A program made the position numbers and the translations under genes. From Apis mellifera (Eukaryota; Arthropoda; Insecta; Hymenoptera; Apidae), in NCBI RefSeq assembly GCF_003254395.2, contig NC_037642.1, positions 4,185,494-4,249,493 on the forward strand: a stretch of DNA of 64,000 bases. Direction: 5' to 3'. Position 1 is the first letter of the stretch; the number at the start of each line of letters is the position of its first letter. The notes below the pieces were generated by a model. The model was not told the origin of the DNA. It did no database searches and saw nothing but the letters and a program-made list of their open reading frames with translations. Positions 40,251 to 54,400 of this stretch are shown here, one piece after another.

Positions 40251-43190
40251 GAATTTTCAATTTGTAAAATAAACAATATTTTCCTGATGTAAATGATAGC
40301 TAATTTTGGATAATAATTTTTTTCTGAATAATTATTACGAATACGAATTGTATCATTATAATATGATATTATATATTAATTTTATTTTTTTTTTTTTATA
40401 ATATATAAGGTGATTATGATAATTGTATAATTACAATGGTATGCAAATTGTATTATAATATGATGATCAATCAGAATATATTTGCTAATTTTAAATTTAG
40501 ATCTATTAATGGTTAACATGGCTTTACAAATTTGTTATTTGTTTCTATTATTGTTATTGTAAACAATAATATAAAATATGTATAAAGAAATTAATTATAC
40601 AGTGAATTCAATCTAATATAATATTTAATTTAACAAATTAAAGAAAATTTATAATAATATAATATATACTTACGATACTGTTAATCAGTATAGATATATA
40701 TCATAATATTTATTTATTGTATTAACTTTCATCCGATTAATAAGATCATTTAAATACTATATAAATATTATTATAATTATACATTGTGCATTCGATAACA
40801 CTGGCAAAATTTCGCGAATGCAAAAAGAACCACTTTATCTTTCAATGCAAATTCCCTATTTCGATAAAATATTGTTTCGTATAACAAGTGGAAAATATTT
40901 TACAGAATTTATTTCAACCAATTGCGCGCACTTGTGATAAAGTATCATTTATTGCACGTAAACCATGTCACTTTGGCACAGATTATATCCGTTATCCCTG
41001 TAAATAATATTTTATCGAATCGTCTGCAATTGCACGAAATAAATAAGTTTTTAGTGCGGATAAAACGTACACGCTGGATGTTTAGAGAGTATATTGTATT
41101 TATCATGATATACACTAGACGTAAAGTATCATTTAGCGACCAACTTATGCGATATTCGCTGTATTCATTTCAAACGCAATACTAAATTGATATTTAACAA
41201 ACAATTTAACATTCCATCCTAATTCTAAAATGAGCATTTTATTAAAAATTAATGAGCTTATATTTTTTGAATTGATAGATATATATATGGATATTTGGAT
41301 GATACTTTTATAACGTTTTATAACGTCATAAAATAGCATAAAAGATTTGAAATTTAAATAAGTCTAAAATATTAAACATACCACAATAATTTTTTAAAAG
41401 ATATTTCCAGCTTATAGGATATATCGTAAAGATATTAAATAGATATGAAATTTCGTTTTCAGAAAATTTTAAATTGTCATCATTGTATTAAAATATTTCT
41501 TTTCCTTTTTTCTTTTTGCAACTAAAATATAAAAATAAAAACATTTAAATTTGAAAAATATATATTGATTAATTTTAAAAAAATTATATTTATACATACA
41601 TGATATTTTTCTCCTTTTCTTCATATTTTCGCTCCATTACATATGCTATTGCCAGCTTTTACTATAGAAAATTGAATTTTTCTCACTTTCAATAAGACAT
41701 GATGGAAGTATTCTGTAAAAGAAAGTACACATATTAATATTATTTGTAAATATTGATAATATTATTCAAAAATGTAAGGAGTACATTACGTATCAAATAT
41801 TGATAAAAGTAATCAGTAACGGAAAAATACTATTTGAATTGTATTAACTGGTTTGAAAAGTTTGATATGCATATTAGATATTACGTTCTGATGATCTCTT
41901 TTTGAGAAAAAATTATAATTTCATATCAAAATATTAAGAATGATAATTCTTCTTATCGCAGAATTTTTTTTATCATTCTCATTAATTCAAAAATAAAAAC
42001 CATTTTTTCTTTGTATGATAAAATGCAATAATATTTTCGATAATAAATATGCAGATAAGTATTTTTTCTGAATACTCGAATAGTATTTTTTATGAATAAA
42101 AGAAGAGAGATTAATATATCAAGTTTGTCAAAATTAATAAAAAATTTTCAAAGATTTGTATTTTTTAAACAATTTTAAAAGTAACGAAATAAATCTATTT
42201 TTACATGAACTACGATATATTTGATTCGAATAAAATATTTTAGAAATTAAATGTTGATCAAATATTGAAAAAATTCTTGTAGAAATATCTGCAGTTATCT
42301 AAAGACAAAGATCATGCAACATAATTGGCAAATTACAATAAACATCGAAAAGAAATAAACTTTCATTCATTTTAAGATAAATTACACTATGTTTATACCA
42401 ACACAAGATGAATCGGTTTGAACTAGTTTAATGTATGATTACATATCTAAAGGTTCACGAGGTTAATTAAACAGAATTTAATGATATATTTGCCAATGAG
42501 TGCAAGTTAAACAACATAATATATATAAAAATCTCTTTACTATATATTGATCATTAATATCATTATATTATATGTTATTTAGTATTTTGCAATAATTATT
42601 CATTCTTTAATAGTAACTAGTTCTAGATTGTTAAATTTTCTTTTCTCTATATCATTGCAAAATATCTTAATTTTCTTTTTTTAAAGAAATCTTTGAGTAA
42701 GAACTTCTTAATATTTTTTTTTTTTTCAAAAAATATTTTTTAAATATTATTCAAATCAAATTGATCTTATGTTATAGAAAAAAGGAAACTTTATTATACG
42801 TTACATATTACTATAATGAAGAAAAATGATATCTCGTAACAATGATTTTCACTCTTCTTCTTTATAATTGTACTTCTTTTTTATCTGAATGTTAAAATCT
42901 TTCTTTTATATTTTCAAAATTTTCAAAACAAAACATTCAAAGTATTCAATCTCTTGAAACAAATCATATGATATGATATAATTATGAAAATGATAATGTT
43001 AAAAAAATTTAGTATTCTATATATTCCAAGTTTTTCCAGCTTGTAACAGGTGTAAAGTTTCTATCGTAACTTGTAATTCACGGCATGGCACATTGTCATG
43101 TGACAACCACGGTAGATTACACTAGTAGAACAAACTTACGTGTTCGTTCCACACATATCTTCTCGAATAGTACTTCGAAAAGTCCTGTCT
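40251..43190. other. Non-coding, AT-rich
   Basis: About 2.9 kb of very AT-rich sequence with poly-T runs (40,387-40,398; 42,716-42,727). No gene, RNA or repeat family recognised. Confidence 0.6.
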
Positions 43191-43207
43191 TCGGTAACCG
43201 AGTTTCT

Positions 43208-43435
43208 ATAAATTTTGTATCTTAAAAATTCACTACTTGTACCAGGTCCAGATTCGCCGAAGAGCTCAGATACATTGATGCAAGACCTGAACTCTATGAA
43301 TTATGCAGTGGATCCACGGTACATCCGGAGCTTTGCTTCGTATGAGTGCCTGAAATCCCTCCATAATGGAGTAACCGTACTCACAGAATGGATGTAAAAC
43401 GACCATTATTAGTATAAACACTACCACATTTTGTC
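43208..43435 (-). mobile_element. Decayed hAT/ZBED-type transposase fragment
   Basis: Read on the minus strand, one frame gives GFQALIRSKAPDVPWIHC followed by IIHR (about 43,290-43,360). This matches the conserved block of hAT-superfamily, ZBED5/GTF2IRD2-like transposases (G.QA.....APD..W.HC.IHR). After a frameshift the next segment reads SSANLDLVQVVNF, matching the region that follows in the family. Before it, frame-shifted again, YTNNGR lies where a CTDGA-type motif is expected. At least two frameshifts and stop codons within about 230 bases show a dead relic. I see no terminal inverted repeats or full element around it. The match is from memory of the family, not a search. Confidence 0.72.
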
Positions 43436-43439
43436 CAGA

Positions 43440-44550
43440 TTAAATTGTTTCCAACCATCAATGACAATCAAGAATCTCGAACAAATTTTTAGCTATTATA
43501 TTTACAACCATAATTTTTAATTCGTGTAACCATGAATTTATATGATTCTACTTCATATGATTAAATTAATAATTTTGTTGAATGATAATATATCCTTATA
43601 GTAGTTTTTTCATATATCTTAACGTTTTTTATCAAATTTATCATAATCAGATAGAATCAAGTGTTCCATAATGAGATGAAACTTTTTCAATTTCTGTATT
43701 GTTCAATCTCGAGCATTGTTTGTTAATTTATATTTCATATGCCAACGCGACACGCCATGTATATATACAATTGAAAGGCTTTGTACGTAAATATATGCGT
43801 AATACATATATAAACAACGAAAGGATTAATATGTTCATTAAATATGCATAATTGCTCATATGTTCATATCTTATACATAATTGTTCATTCGATATTTATT
43901 TGCAAATAATTTTGTCATTTTTGTCATATAGAATTTTTTTCATTTCTTGACAAAATAATCATGAGATTAGAGTAAAATTACGTAAATGATATTTGATTGA
44001 TCAATCGAGAAACATACATACATTTTAACTTGTCGAAACTTTCACATGAAATATGTTCATTGATATCTATTTCAAAGTTGAATGAATCAATAAAGTTAAA
44101 ATGTTTCAATATTCTATTATATTATCAGCAATGATCTTGAGTGTCTAAGTATGTAGACTTATTCAATTATTTTTCTATGATTCTTGAATTAACAAAATTA
44201 AAAAAATTCACATAAAGTTCATGAAGAAATATTAATACAATAATTCAATTTCTATTGAATTTACTTACATAAGCACATTAATCTTGTGCTAATATAATGA
44301 CTCATTTAATAATGCCATTATATATGAATTGTTATTATTTTAATCCTGAAAAATAATCTCTTGATCGCTGGAGATAATTCTATCAAGTATACGTTACAAG
44401 CACGCAACTGTGTAATTAAATGTACTGGCACACCTATCGTTAACTTTACTGAGGCATTTTTTTTAATTTATTGTCAAATATGCTATGAAATCTTTATATA
44501 TTTTTATAAAGATAATAAAAATATTTGAAATATTAATTAATATATGCTGT
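43440..44550. other. Non-coding, AT-rich
   Basis: AT-rich sequence between the transposase relic and the 3' end of the small secreted-protein gene. No gene or RNA recognised. Confidence 0.6.
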
Positions 44551-44553
44551 CAA

Positions 44554-44559
44554 TTTATT
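44554..44559 (-). terminator. Poly(A) signal for the small secreted-protein gene
   Basis: AATAAA on the minus strand, 35 bases after the stop codon at 44,595. The short 3' UTR is plausible for a small secreted protein. Confidence 0.5.
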
Positions 44560-44594
44560 TTGGTATTTTCGTACAATTATGTTTTAATAATTAA

Positions 44595-46546
44595 TTAATA
44601 TACTCTTACATATAAATTAATACGAAATAATATGATATCACTAGATGATAACGTTGCATTTAATAAATAATGACCTTCGGGAAATGAAGGTGGTAAAGCA
44701 TCCATGTTATCAAGTACATATCTTTCTTGTTTGTAAATTCCCTAAAATAAATTTAAACAATGATTAATTAATTCCTATTAAAATATTTATAATGTAAAAT
44801 TTGTATTCATTATAATATTATTACAATAATAAAATAATAATAGTTTATTATTTAAGATATAAAAATATATATATTTAGAACTAATTCGTTTATAGAATAT
44901 TCCAAAAAATTAACATAGATTTTTTTAAAGATTTTAACAATATTACACAATAAATTAAATATTCTTTTGTTTTTTTAAATATAATCTAACACAATATATA
45001 ATATATATATATATATATTAAAAATAAATATATATAATTATATATATATTTAATAATAATATATAATATATATATTAAAAATATATTAAAAATATGAGTT
45101 TCAAAAATTTGCCATGGAATATAGATGAGTAATATATTTCTCTTTTTTATATAAAAAAAAATTCTTATTGATAATCATATCTAATCTATCTACATACAAA
45201 TACTTATTTTGTTCATTTAATTAAATTATATTTATATTTGTGCTTCTGGATGTCTCAAGTCATTTTCCACTTGTATCAATAAACTTAAAAAAATTGAGAT
45301 TAAAGATTAATCATGATGTTATTATAATTTTAATACTATATATATATATATATATGTTTCAATATATTTTATATTTTTAATAATTAAAATATTTACATAC
45401 TGGTTGTGGAGGACAAGTATTTATATTTATTGACTTTATAAATAAATATCCTATAGAATTTTTGTCTTCTGCAAATTTGCATAAATCACCTTCTAAGTGA
45501 AGTGCCATAGGAAGTGTATATTCACCCATTTGAGTGGTGAACGTATCAACTGTCACCTATGAGAAAAAAAAAACATGACGATAAGAATGAATGATTCGAA
45601 TTTTTTATCTGGATATAGAATACAATTAAAATTTGCTATAGTATATTCAATTCACTAATTTTATTTTCTTATTCAATTTTTCAAGATATAATATTTTTAT
45701 TTATTATGTTACGAGTAATTCATACGTACTTCGATAAAATTATTAGGAATTTCAAGGATTTCCAGATACGCATCCATTTTAGATCCATATGTACTATCGT
45801 AGTCTACATTTATTTCACATTCCTTTACATATTTTTCGTTTATATCGAAACATTCAGCATCTTCGAATACTACCTCGTAACTTGCCTTTTATTAATAATA
45901 AAAATTATTTTTCTTATTGAATTTCATATGTAAATATGAATAAAAACTTTCTTATAAAAAGTAAAATATTTCTTTCTTTTTAAATAGTACAAATAATTAT
46001 GATCATTGATATTTGTGATAAATTATAGTAACAATATAAATTTTAAGATCTTTCAAAACATAACAAAATACATATACTTTATGATCATCGTATCAGAACA
46101 AAAATCTATAAATATACATATATAACATCTTGTAATAGATAAATTTTGTTATCAAGTTTTATAGTTCACTCTCAAGATGAAAAACAAAAATTTAATATTT
46201 TTAATAATCAAATTTTTAATAATTTAATCAAACATTTAAAAATTAATAGATATTTTATATGTAGATTGTCAACATTATACACTATACATATAAATAAGAA
46301 AGAAAAAAAAATTATATAAATTTAAATTATCAAATATTTTATTAAAATTAAACATAAAAACTGACATTTTATTATTATACTTTATTCCTATATCGTTTTT
46401 TTTTTTTAATAAAATATAATATTTCACGGGAAATTTATTTTTATGTAATACATATTCTATAAATCATTTGTAATAAAAAATTAATTAATTATATTTACCT
46501 GTACGGTGCTTTGTAACATACAAACTGTTAACAACCACAAGAACAT
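44595..46546 (-). CDS. Small secreted protein, ML/DUF1091-like
   Basis: Four exons: 46,546-46,499, 45,885-45,730, 45,556-45,401, 44,741-44,595; all introns GT-AG and all phase 0; 168 residues. Exon 1 is exactly a signal peptide (MFLWLLTVCMLQSTVQ). The mature part has four cysteines (28, 39, 94, 116), enough for two disulphides, and one N-glycosylation site (NAT, 148-150). The C-terminal pattern CPPQPGIYKQERY, then LPPSFPEGHY, is the layout of insect ML-superfamily/DUF1091 proteins (CP...G.Y...., P..P.G.Y), which bind lipids or sterols outside the cell. The lipid-binding role is inferred from the family; the ligand is unknown. Alternation of hydrophobic residues fits a beta-sandwich. The structure is convincing because every junction keeps frame; the family assignment is less certain. 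Confidence 0.75.
44995..45085. repeat. (TA)n-rich low-complexity tract in an intron
   Basis: Alternating TA with short interruptions and ATTAAAAATA motifs, lying in the last intron of the small secreted-protein gene. A second (TA)n run is at about 45,337-45,355 in the same intron. Confidence 0.85.
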
Positions 46547-46652
46547 CTTGATCCACAAAACGTATTGTATTCTAATACACAAGTACTCGATTCGATTTAT
46601 CATTAAACACTATTTTTTTTTTTTCATTTATTAAGTTTGTAGGAAAAAAGCT

Positions 46653-46665
46653 GAGAATATATAAC
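46653..46665 (-). promoter_or_regulatory. Candidate TATA box for the small secreted-protein gene
   Basis: GTTATATATTCTC on the minus strand lies about 107 bases upstream of the start codon, which would give a 5' UTR of roughly 80 bases. Motif and distance only. Confidence 0.4.
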
Positions 46666-46679
46666 GTGATTAGATCAGA

Positions 46680-48190
46680 TGTGATTTTATCAGAAATCAT
46701 TGTCTCGTATAATTACTGACACGAAAGAACAACAATTTGAAATATCTCGTTTTTATTATATATTATATAACTATTTTTATTATTATATATACTGTTAATA
46801 AATCATGAAGCAAGATCTACATAAAAACACAAATAAAATCATTATTATTATTCATAAATTTTTTTGAAATTTTCTAAAATTCTAAATAAAAAATGATCAA
46901 TCGGTTCAAAATTTCCTAAACGAATTGTGCTCATTAAATCAATCATTCAATTCCCCAGTTTAAATCTAAAATATGGGATCAATGGAGAAGATAATTTCGA
47001 AAATACGAACCTGTATCATTCTTTCCACAATATATCCATCGAATAATACTCTCGATATTAATGAATCAAGATCAAAATTTTCTTTCTGAACGAAAAACGT
47101 GCTCGCTTCACTTTCCAAAGGGGATGGAATATGTCAACGCAGCGTCACTTCGATAATATACACCAGGTTACAAGGGATGGACGCTTCACGAGCTTATTCC
47201 AATTCCGACTGGGCGGGCATACGGCTAAATGGATTTCGTCAATTCATTTACCACTTGATCTAGCCGCGCATTTCAATTATATGCGTACTCTTTGCCAATG
47301 GTATCCGGCCGTGGTGTGCACGCACGAGCCGCATCGACCGTTTCCCTGATAAAGTCGTGGGAGTGGATGCGGTCCACGATGCAATTGAATTAATCTCGAT
47401 CGAACAACACCGCGGCACAAAACGAAACAGGAAATCGCGTTGTCGCGCGCGAAATCGAGCAAATGCGGCCACGCCGAATCTATTGGCCGTTATTAGCCGT
47501 AACTGTTTTCCAGAACGTTGCTCGTTATTGGCCCCGGCCACGGTTTTTCTTCCTGTTCCTCTCGTTTCCTCCTCCTCCTCCTTCTCCTCTTCCGCGCTTC
47601 ATTAATTAGAATGTAACCGGTGCGACGCGATTAAATTACTGGAATAGAAGTAATTTATTCGATGGCGAAGCAGCTTGATCGTCCAGAACGATATTTTCAG
47701 GATAAATTCTCGATTTGAACGATTGAAAAAATATCAACGTGTTGGCCAAACATGTTACAAGAAGAGGAGAGGGAAAAGATGTTTGGCATTTAATTAATCA
47801 TTTCTTATTCCAAATATATCATTGTTATATATACGTATGATTTGTGCTGTATGATTATAAATGATTATAATTTAATTTAATGTAATAAAAGTAGGTATAT
47901 TCTCTTAAATATAATTCATTATTAATTCTGAATAAAAGCTCTTCCAATAATTGTAAAAGAATTGTAAAGGTTATTTTGATAAGTTTAATAAACTGTGTTC
48001 AGAAGGAATATTTTTTCAAAGTATTCCAGATCACTATTCTTTCTGGAATACTGTTTGGTATATGACTCCTCTTTTAATTGCCCAATTATAGAATTTTTCA
48101 TCCCCATTTTAACATAACATTTGATCTAATTTTTCTCCTTTAATTAACGTGTATGTGATTTCTTATAGATAGTCAGTCACTGGAATTTAT
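46680..48190. other. Intergenic with a GC-richer island at 47.1-47.65 kb
   Basis: Between the small secreted-protein promoter and the 3' end of the large coiled-coil gene. The island at about 47,110-47,650 is CpG-rich and open on both strands, without a recognisable product. It may be regulatory DNA. The rest is AT-rich. Confidence 0.5.
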
Positions 48191-48193
48191 AAA

Positions 48194-48199
48194 TTTATT
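48194..48199 (-). terminator. Candidate poly(A) signal of the large coiled-coil gene
   Basis: AATAAA on the minus strand, about 270 bases past the stop codon at 48,468. It is the first canonical hexamer I noticed downstream. Confidence 0.4.
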
Positions 48200-48467
48200 A
48201 CTAGATATACATAAGTATAAACAGATAGAAAAATTGAAACAGTTATGTATGAAAAAATTTAAATCTTTACTTTTCATTTATATACATTTACATCGATGAT
48301 TACTATGTTATTGAACGAAGTACAGATATATAATTGATATACAATTCATACTTACACAGACTTATCGATATAATCATAAATAACAAAGATCAAATGCATG
48401 CCGATACATGAAATATTTTGGAAAACAATTGTTTGAAAAGAAAATTACATCTCTTCAAACAAAAAGA

Positions 48468-51400
48468 TTAATCCAATCTAGATTGAAGATTAAAATTGCG
48501 TTGTCTCTCCAAATTCATCTCATTGGACAATCGAATTAAATTAGCCTGCTCATTTCTAAGAGCTCTCTTCAACTCCTGAAGCTTCCATCCTGCTTCCATT
48601 TGTTTCTCCGCAATCTGTTTCTGCAAAGCAGCTATACGTTTGTTCAAAATATCGGTCGAATTCTCCGATCGTTGAGGTGCTTCACATGAAACAGCTTTGG
48701 AATCTTGTTGCACCATGTCTGATGTCAATTCACATATCTTGTCATGAAGTTCTGCCAATTGCGTAAGTGTCAACGACTGAAATGAAACGCGATAAACGAG
48801 TCATTTAGACGAATGTATAATTCATAGATACATTTAATGATTGTTATTCTTTCACTTACATTTAACCAACCATCAGGATCGAAGGCACCAAGTTCCTGAA
48901 TATATCAAAATAATTAAATTATATGTGGAATATGTATTTTCTTAATATTATAAATATTGATAATGTATAAATAAATTTAATCGATATTCTTTATAATTAA
49001 ATATTATATTTAAATATTTAAATAATAATATGTATCATTTCATAAATTATATTGTTATATATTGCTTTCAAAATGGCTATTAATTATTTAAAATATAATG
49101 ATACAGTTTTTGATTTATCGTGAATATTGTACATACCACAGGTTTTAGTAATTTAGCAAGATTTTGTATTTCTTGCTCCGCCTTATTAATATTGATACTT
49201 AAATCTTGAGACATCTTCAACAAATCCTCAATATCCTTTTTTGCATTTACTGGATTATTCATTTCTGATTCTTCCAATTTATCCGCCATTTTGGGTTCTG
49301 TACCCTTACCATCTAAATAATTGATGTAATCTCGAAGACGTTGTACACCTATTTTAAAAAAAGAAATTAAAGATGGAAAATATAATTTTTTTTAAATGTA
49401 ATTCAATGAAAAAATAAAACTATTATGTATATATAAATCTTGAAGATGAAATACAGAAAAATATTTGAAAACAATATTATCATATCTTTATTAAAAACTT
49501 ATTATTATTTTTTATTTCTTATTATTTATTATTCTCAGTCGACCAATCGATACAATGTTTAATTTTAATAATTTCAATGTTCAATGTGTTTTTTTTTAAT
49601 TTTCGTACATCCGGTAATTCACGTGCATAATTTCTCGTTTTTAGCTTGAACCACAGGATCGTTTAATGTCTTATCATAAGATAATATTAAGCTCGTAATA
49701 TTAAGCTAGTAATATGCTGATACGTTTAGCCAGATATTGTAAACTGCGATTAAAACATGGATATATTTACACGCACTTGAAGATAATACGTGTAATATGT
49801 TTTCTAATCGATCGATTCTGATCAAATTAATTAGCACGATATTACGTCAAACTTATTACCATGTACAAAATATGTACATATAATATGTACTGCATGTATG
49901 TATATACACATAGATTAATGCGAGTCAATGACAGATAAAAATTGTTCGACTTTGAACTATATATGAATTTTTATTTTTATCTTTCAATAAAAAAAAATTA
50001 TTTATAATATGTACGTAACGTTAATAAAAATAAATATTAGAAGATAGATAAAAATAGGTATTTATAAATATTTAAAATGAAGAAATTTTAAATAGCATCC
50101 TTGCTTTAACGCTATTTAAGAGAACGCTATTTAAAAATTTTAAAATAGAAAGACTTTGTTTTCATTCGAATTAATACAGAATTAAAGATATTTATAATAA
50201 GAAACTAAATATAAAATTTTAATATATATTTTCACTTATAAAAAGAAAACTCTATAAAACGAACTCTATAATTCTACAAAAAGAAAAGGAATATAATGAT
50301 ACGTATGATGCATGTTGCATTTAAATATTTCTTCGAGTCTATAATATTCAAAGGAATCAGATATTGTGAACGATTAAAAATTGTAAATAATCTCAATTAA
50401 TAATGATAATGAAGAAGCAATAAAGCGACAAAAATAATTTCTTATACATATGCATAGAATAAAGAAATCTTTATTCTATTCTTTATACCTTTTAGCTGAT
50501 TTTCAAAATTTTTCCGCAGTATTTTGTTTGCTTCAACATACTCGTTGCAATCATCCAGAATGTCTTTATCAATTTCCGTCTCTTTTTGATCCAAATCTTT
50601 ATCTGCACACACATACATATATACATATAATGAATAATTCCTAGAAAATAATTTTTTCATATTGAAGATATTGGAGATATTTGCAAATTTTTTTAAATAT
50701 TGGAAAACCAAATTTATCGAATGATCTTGTTCATTTCTAAATAAAATAACGTTAATAATAAATACAATATCTATAAAAGAAAGAAAAAAATACACGTGAA
50801 ATTAAAAATTTTCATCCCAATTTTTTTACTAATATCTTTACTCGAATTTGCAAAGATAGATCTCTGTCACTAGCAAATTTGCAGCATCGAAAAGTTCGAA
50901 CAATTGAAACACGCTACTGTATATTAATTATCATACCTAAAGCTTTCTTCAGTTTGTCATTTTCCGCTTTTAATTTAGTCACTTGCTTGCGCAATTTCTC
51001 GTTCTCTTTCTGGCAATCGTATAAATCGCTTTTCAATTTTGCATTTACGGCCTTCAACTCGTCAATCTCTTTGTCCAGCTCCATATCCTTTTCCTTTCTT
51101 ACGTCCCTGTCTTCCCTCGCTTTGGTCAAATCGGTCCGCAAGTCGGAATAATCTTTTTTCAATTTGTTCAAATCTTCTTTTAATCTCTCCCCTTCGCTTC
51201 TCGCATTGATCAAGTTGTCTTGCAACTTCACATTCTCCGACTTCAACTTCTCCAATTCTTTAAGCAATCTATTGTTCTCCCCCCGGCAATCATCTAATTC
51301 TGTTCTAAGCGTCTCGTTTTGTTCTACCAATTCCTCATTTTCCCTCTTCACCCTGACCAGATCTTTTTCCAACGCGGCAGCACGTTCTCTAAATGTATCT

Positions 51401-54400
51401 CTCTCCTCTTTCACATCGGCAAGTTCAGTTTGCAAGTTATTGTAATCATTTTGCAAATTATCCAAATCATTCTTCAAATTTAACGATTCGTTTCTCGCAT
51501 TGTCTAAATCGTCTTGCAATTTTTTATTGGTCGATTTTAATGTATCCAATTCCGGGCTCGGTTTGTCCAATTCCTTTTTAGCCTCTTTCAATTGTCTCTT
51601 CAGATCATCAACCTCCTGTATCGAATCCTCCAGAGTAATGATCTTATTTTTCATATCGTCATTCTCTTTTTTCAGATTGCTCAATCGAGTCTCCATGCCC
51701 ATCAAATTATCTTTAGCCACGGCTAATTCCTTAGACAATTCCGCGTTCCTCTCGTTCAGATTCTCGATGTCATTCTTCAGATTCGCACTTTCATCTTTCA
51801 GCGCGTCCAATTGTTTGTTCAATCTCGCTATTTCCGCGTTCAGCTTGTCATTCTCGTTCTTTAGCCTGTCGTTTTCATCACGAGTCTTATTCAATTCCTC
51901 TTTCAACGCTTTCAACTCCTCCTTCAGATTGGTCGACTCCTTTTCCATTGTATCTTTGACACCCGTTTGTTTCTCCAATTCGTTTCTGAGATTGTTCAAA
52001 TCTTCACGGGTACGATATAGCTCCTTCACCAATTCCTCTTTCTCCGCCGACAAATTCGATAGCTGATTTTCCAGAGACTTTACCTTCGCCTCCATATCCT
52101 CGAGTTTCTTCCTCGACTCGTCGACCTCTCTCTTCAGACGATCATTCTCCGTCCCCATTTTATCCAGACTCCTCTTCATCTCGTTGATTTGCGTTTGCAA
52201 TTTATCATTTTCATCCTTGCAACTTTGAAGATCCGACTTTAATTTTTCCGCGGCCGTTTTCTCCGCGTCCAAAGTCGTCCTCAATCTGTCGATCTCCACC
52301 CTCTGCCCATCACCCTCCCCTCTCAATTTCCCGAACTCGTCCTCCAAACTTCTCTTGTCTTGAAGAAGCTTCGTGTTCTCGGATTTCAGACCGTCCAATT
52401 CGGTCGTCAGCCTACTGTAATCATCCTTCAAACTCCTCAAAGGGTCCAACTCGGATCTTAACGCGCTATTGGCGTTTTTCAACACAACGATTTCCTCTCT
52501 GCAATCATTCAACTCGTTCTTCGCCGATGCGAGTTGTTTTCCTAGATCGTCTATCTCGCTTTTGTACTTGCTGTTATCCGCTCTCAATTTCTCTAATTCT
52601 TTCTTCAACGCTTCGAGTTCGGAATTCAAGGAAGCGATTTGTACATCGCCCCTATCCTTGGCCGATTTTTCCGCTTCCAATGATCTCTTCTGTCGGTCCA
52701 ATTGGGACGTTAAATCGGTCATGTTTTTATTCAGATCGTCTTTCTCGTTCTTCAGTTTGATCAGATCTGATTCAATGGCTTTTTTCGCAATCTGTAAAAA
52801 TTTACAATTAAATTTGAAAACGTGATACGTATAGGGTGTAATATTAATTTTAAGTTTAGAAAGAATGAAAGATCGTATCAATATTTTGAAAATTTTTCTC
52901 TTAAAGATTCGTAAAAAATTTTATTTCGTCTCTATTCTATTAATCGCGATGAAAATATTTTATATGAAATATAATATTTCCCGTGAATGAATAACAATAA
53001 TAAAATTATATTAAATAAAAAAAATTAAATTTACATTCACTTATTGAGCGAATAATTTATTTTACCTGACATTCGTTCAAATCTTTCAACACTTTCTCGA
53101 GATCAGCTTTTAATTTTTCATTATCCAATTCGAATTTGCAATGCTCCACTTTCCAATGGTCTATCTCCGCTTCCTGATCAGCGATTTTCTGCTTGAGTTG
53201 TTCGATTGTTTTCTGCAAACTGGCAATATCTTCTTTCAAATTATCACATTCCGTCTTCAAATTCAATACAACTTGTCCCGTGTCCGATAACTTCGTTTTA
53301 AGATCTTTATTTTCCTCTTTCAAAGCATCGTTCTCCTCTCTACAATTGTCCAGTTTCTTATTCAAGTCGAGCACTTGATCCTCCAATATTTTCAAAGCGT
53401 TTCGCATATTTGTATTGTCGAGCATTTCTCTATCCAATTTAACTTTTAATTCGTTCGCCTCGTTTCTCAAAACCGCCAATTCATTTTGCGATTTCTCGTT
53501 CTCGCTTCGTGCACGCGACAACTGCGGTTCCAAAATCTGAATTTTATCCTCGGCTTCCTTCAACTCGCGTCTTAATTTATTCGTTTCATCGTTCAACGAT
53601 TTCAATTGTTCTCCCAATTTTTCAAGTTCTTCCTTCAATTTGTTATTTTCCTCCTTCAAATTGTTATTTTCATTCTTGCAAGATTCCAACTCTTTCTTTA
53701 TCTTCGTGTTCTCACTTTCTAACTCGTCATTCTGCTTTTTCAATCTTTCATTTTCCGTCTTATTCTCCGCCAATTGCTTGTTCAATTGATCTTTCTCATC
53801 CTTCAAGGCAGAATTTTCGTCCTTCACGTTGGTTAATTCACTGGCTAAACTGTCCCCCTCGCCCCTAAGTCCATGGACTTGAGATTTCAGCTCGCTGTTC
53901 TCATTTGTCAACTTTTCCATCTCCTCCACACATTTGTTGAGACCGTTTTTCAAGGAGTTCATCTCGGCTTTCAATTGATCGATCTCCTTCCCAGCACTCT
54001 CCAGTTCCTTTTTCAAACGATCTACCTCGGCACGCAAATCGCTATCTTCCGTCTTCGCTTCATCTAACTTTTTGCTAGCGTCGGTTAATTTTTCTTGCAA
54101 TTCTGAAATTTTTGGTTTCAGATCGGCAACCTCGTTCGTCAAACGATCCCTCTCAGATTCTAAGCCTTGAACTTCCGATTTAAGATCCTTGTTCTCGGTT
54201 TTTAGCTTTTCTATCTCGTCAACACACTTCCCGAGAGCATCTTTCATAGAACCTATCTCGGATTTCAATTGATCGATCTCCTTCCTACCGCTTTCCAATT
54301 CCTGCTTCAAACGATTCAACTCGCTGAGTAAATCGGCGTTTTCCGATCTCATTTTGTCCAATTCATTTACAGTGTTGGCCAAATTTTCTTCCAATTCCGT

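Noticed and set aside
43215..43397. 60-codon plus-strand frame overlapping the transposase relic
   Set aside because: It begins with TTG rather than ATG. The recognisable protein signature is on the opposite strand.
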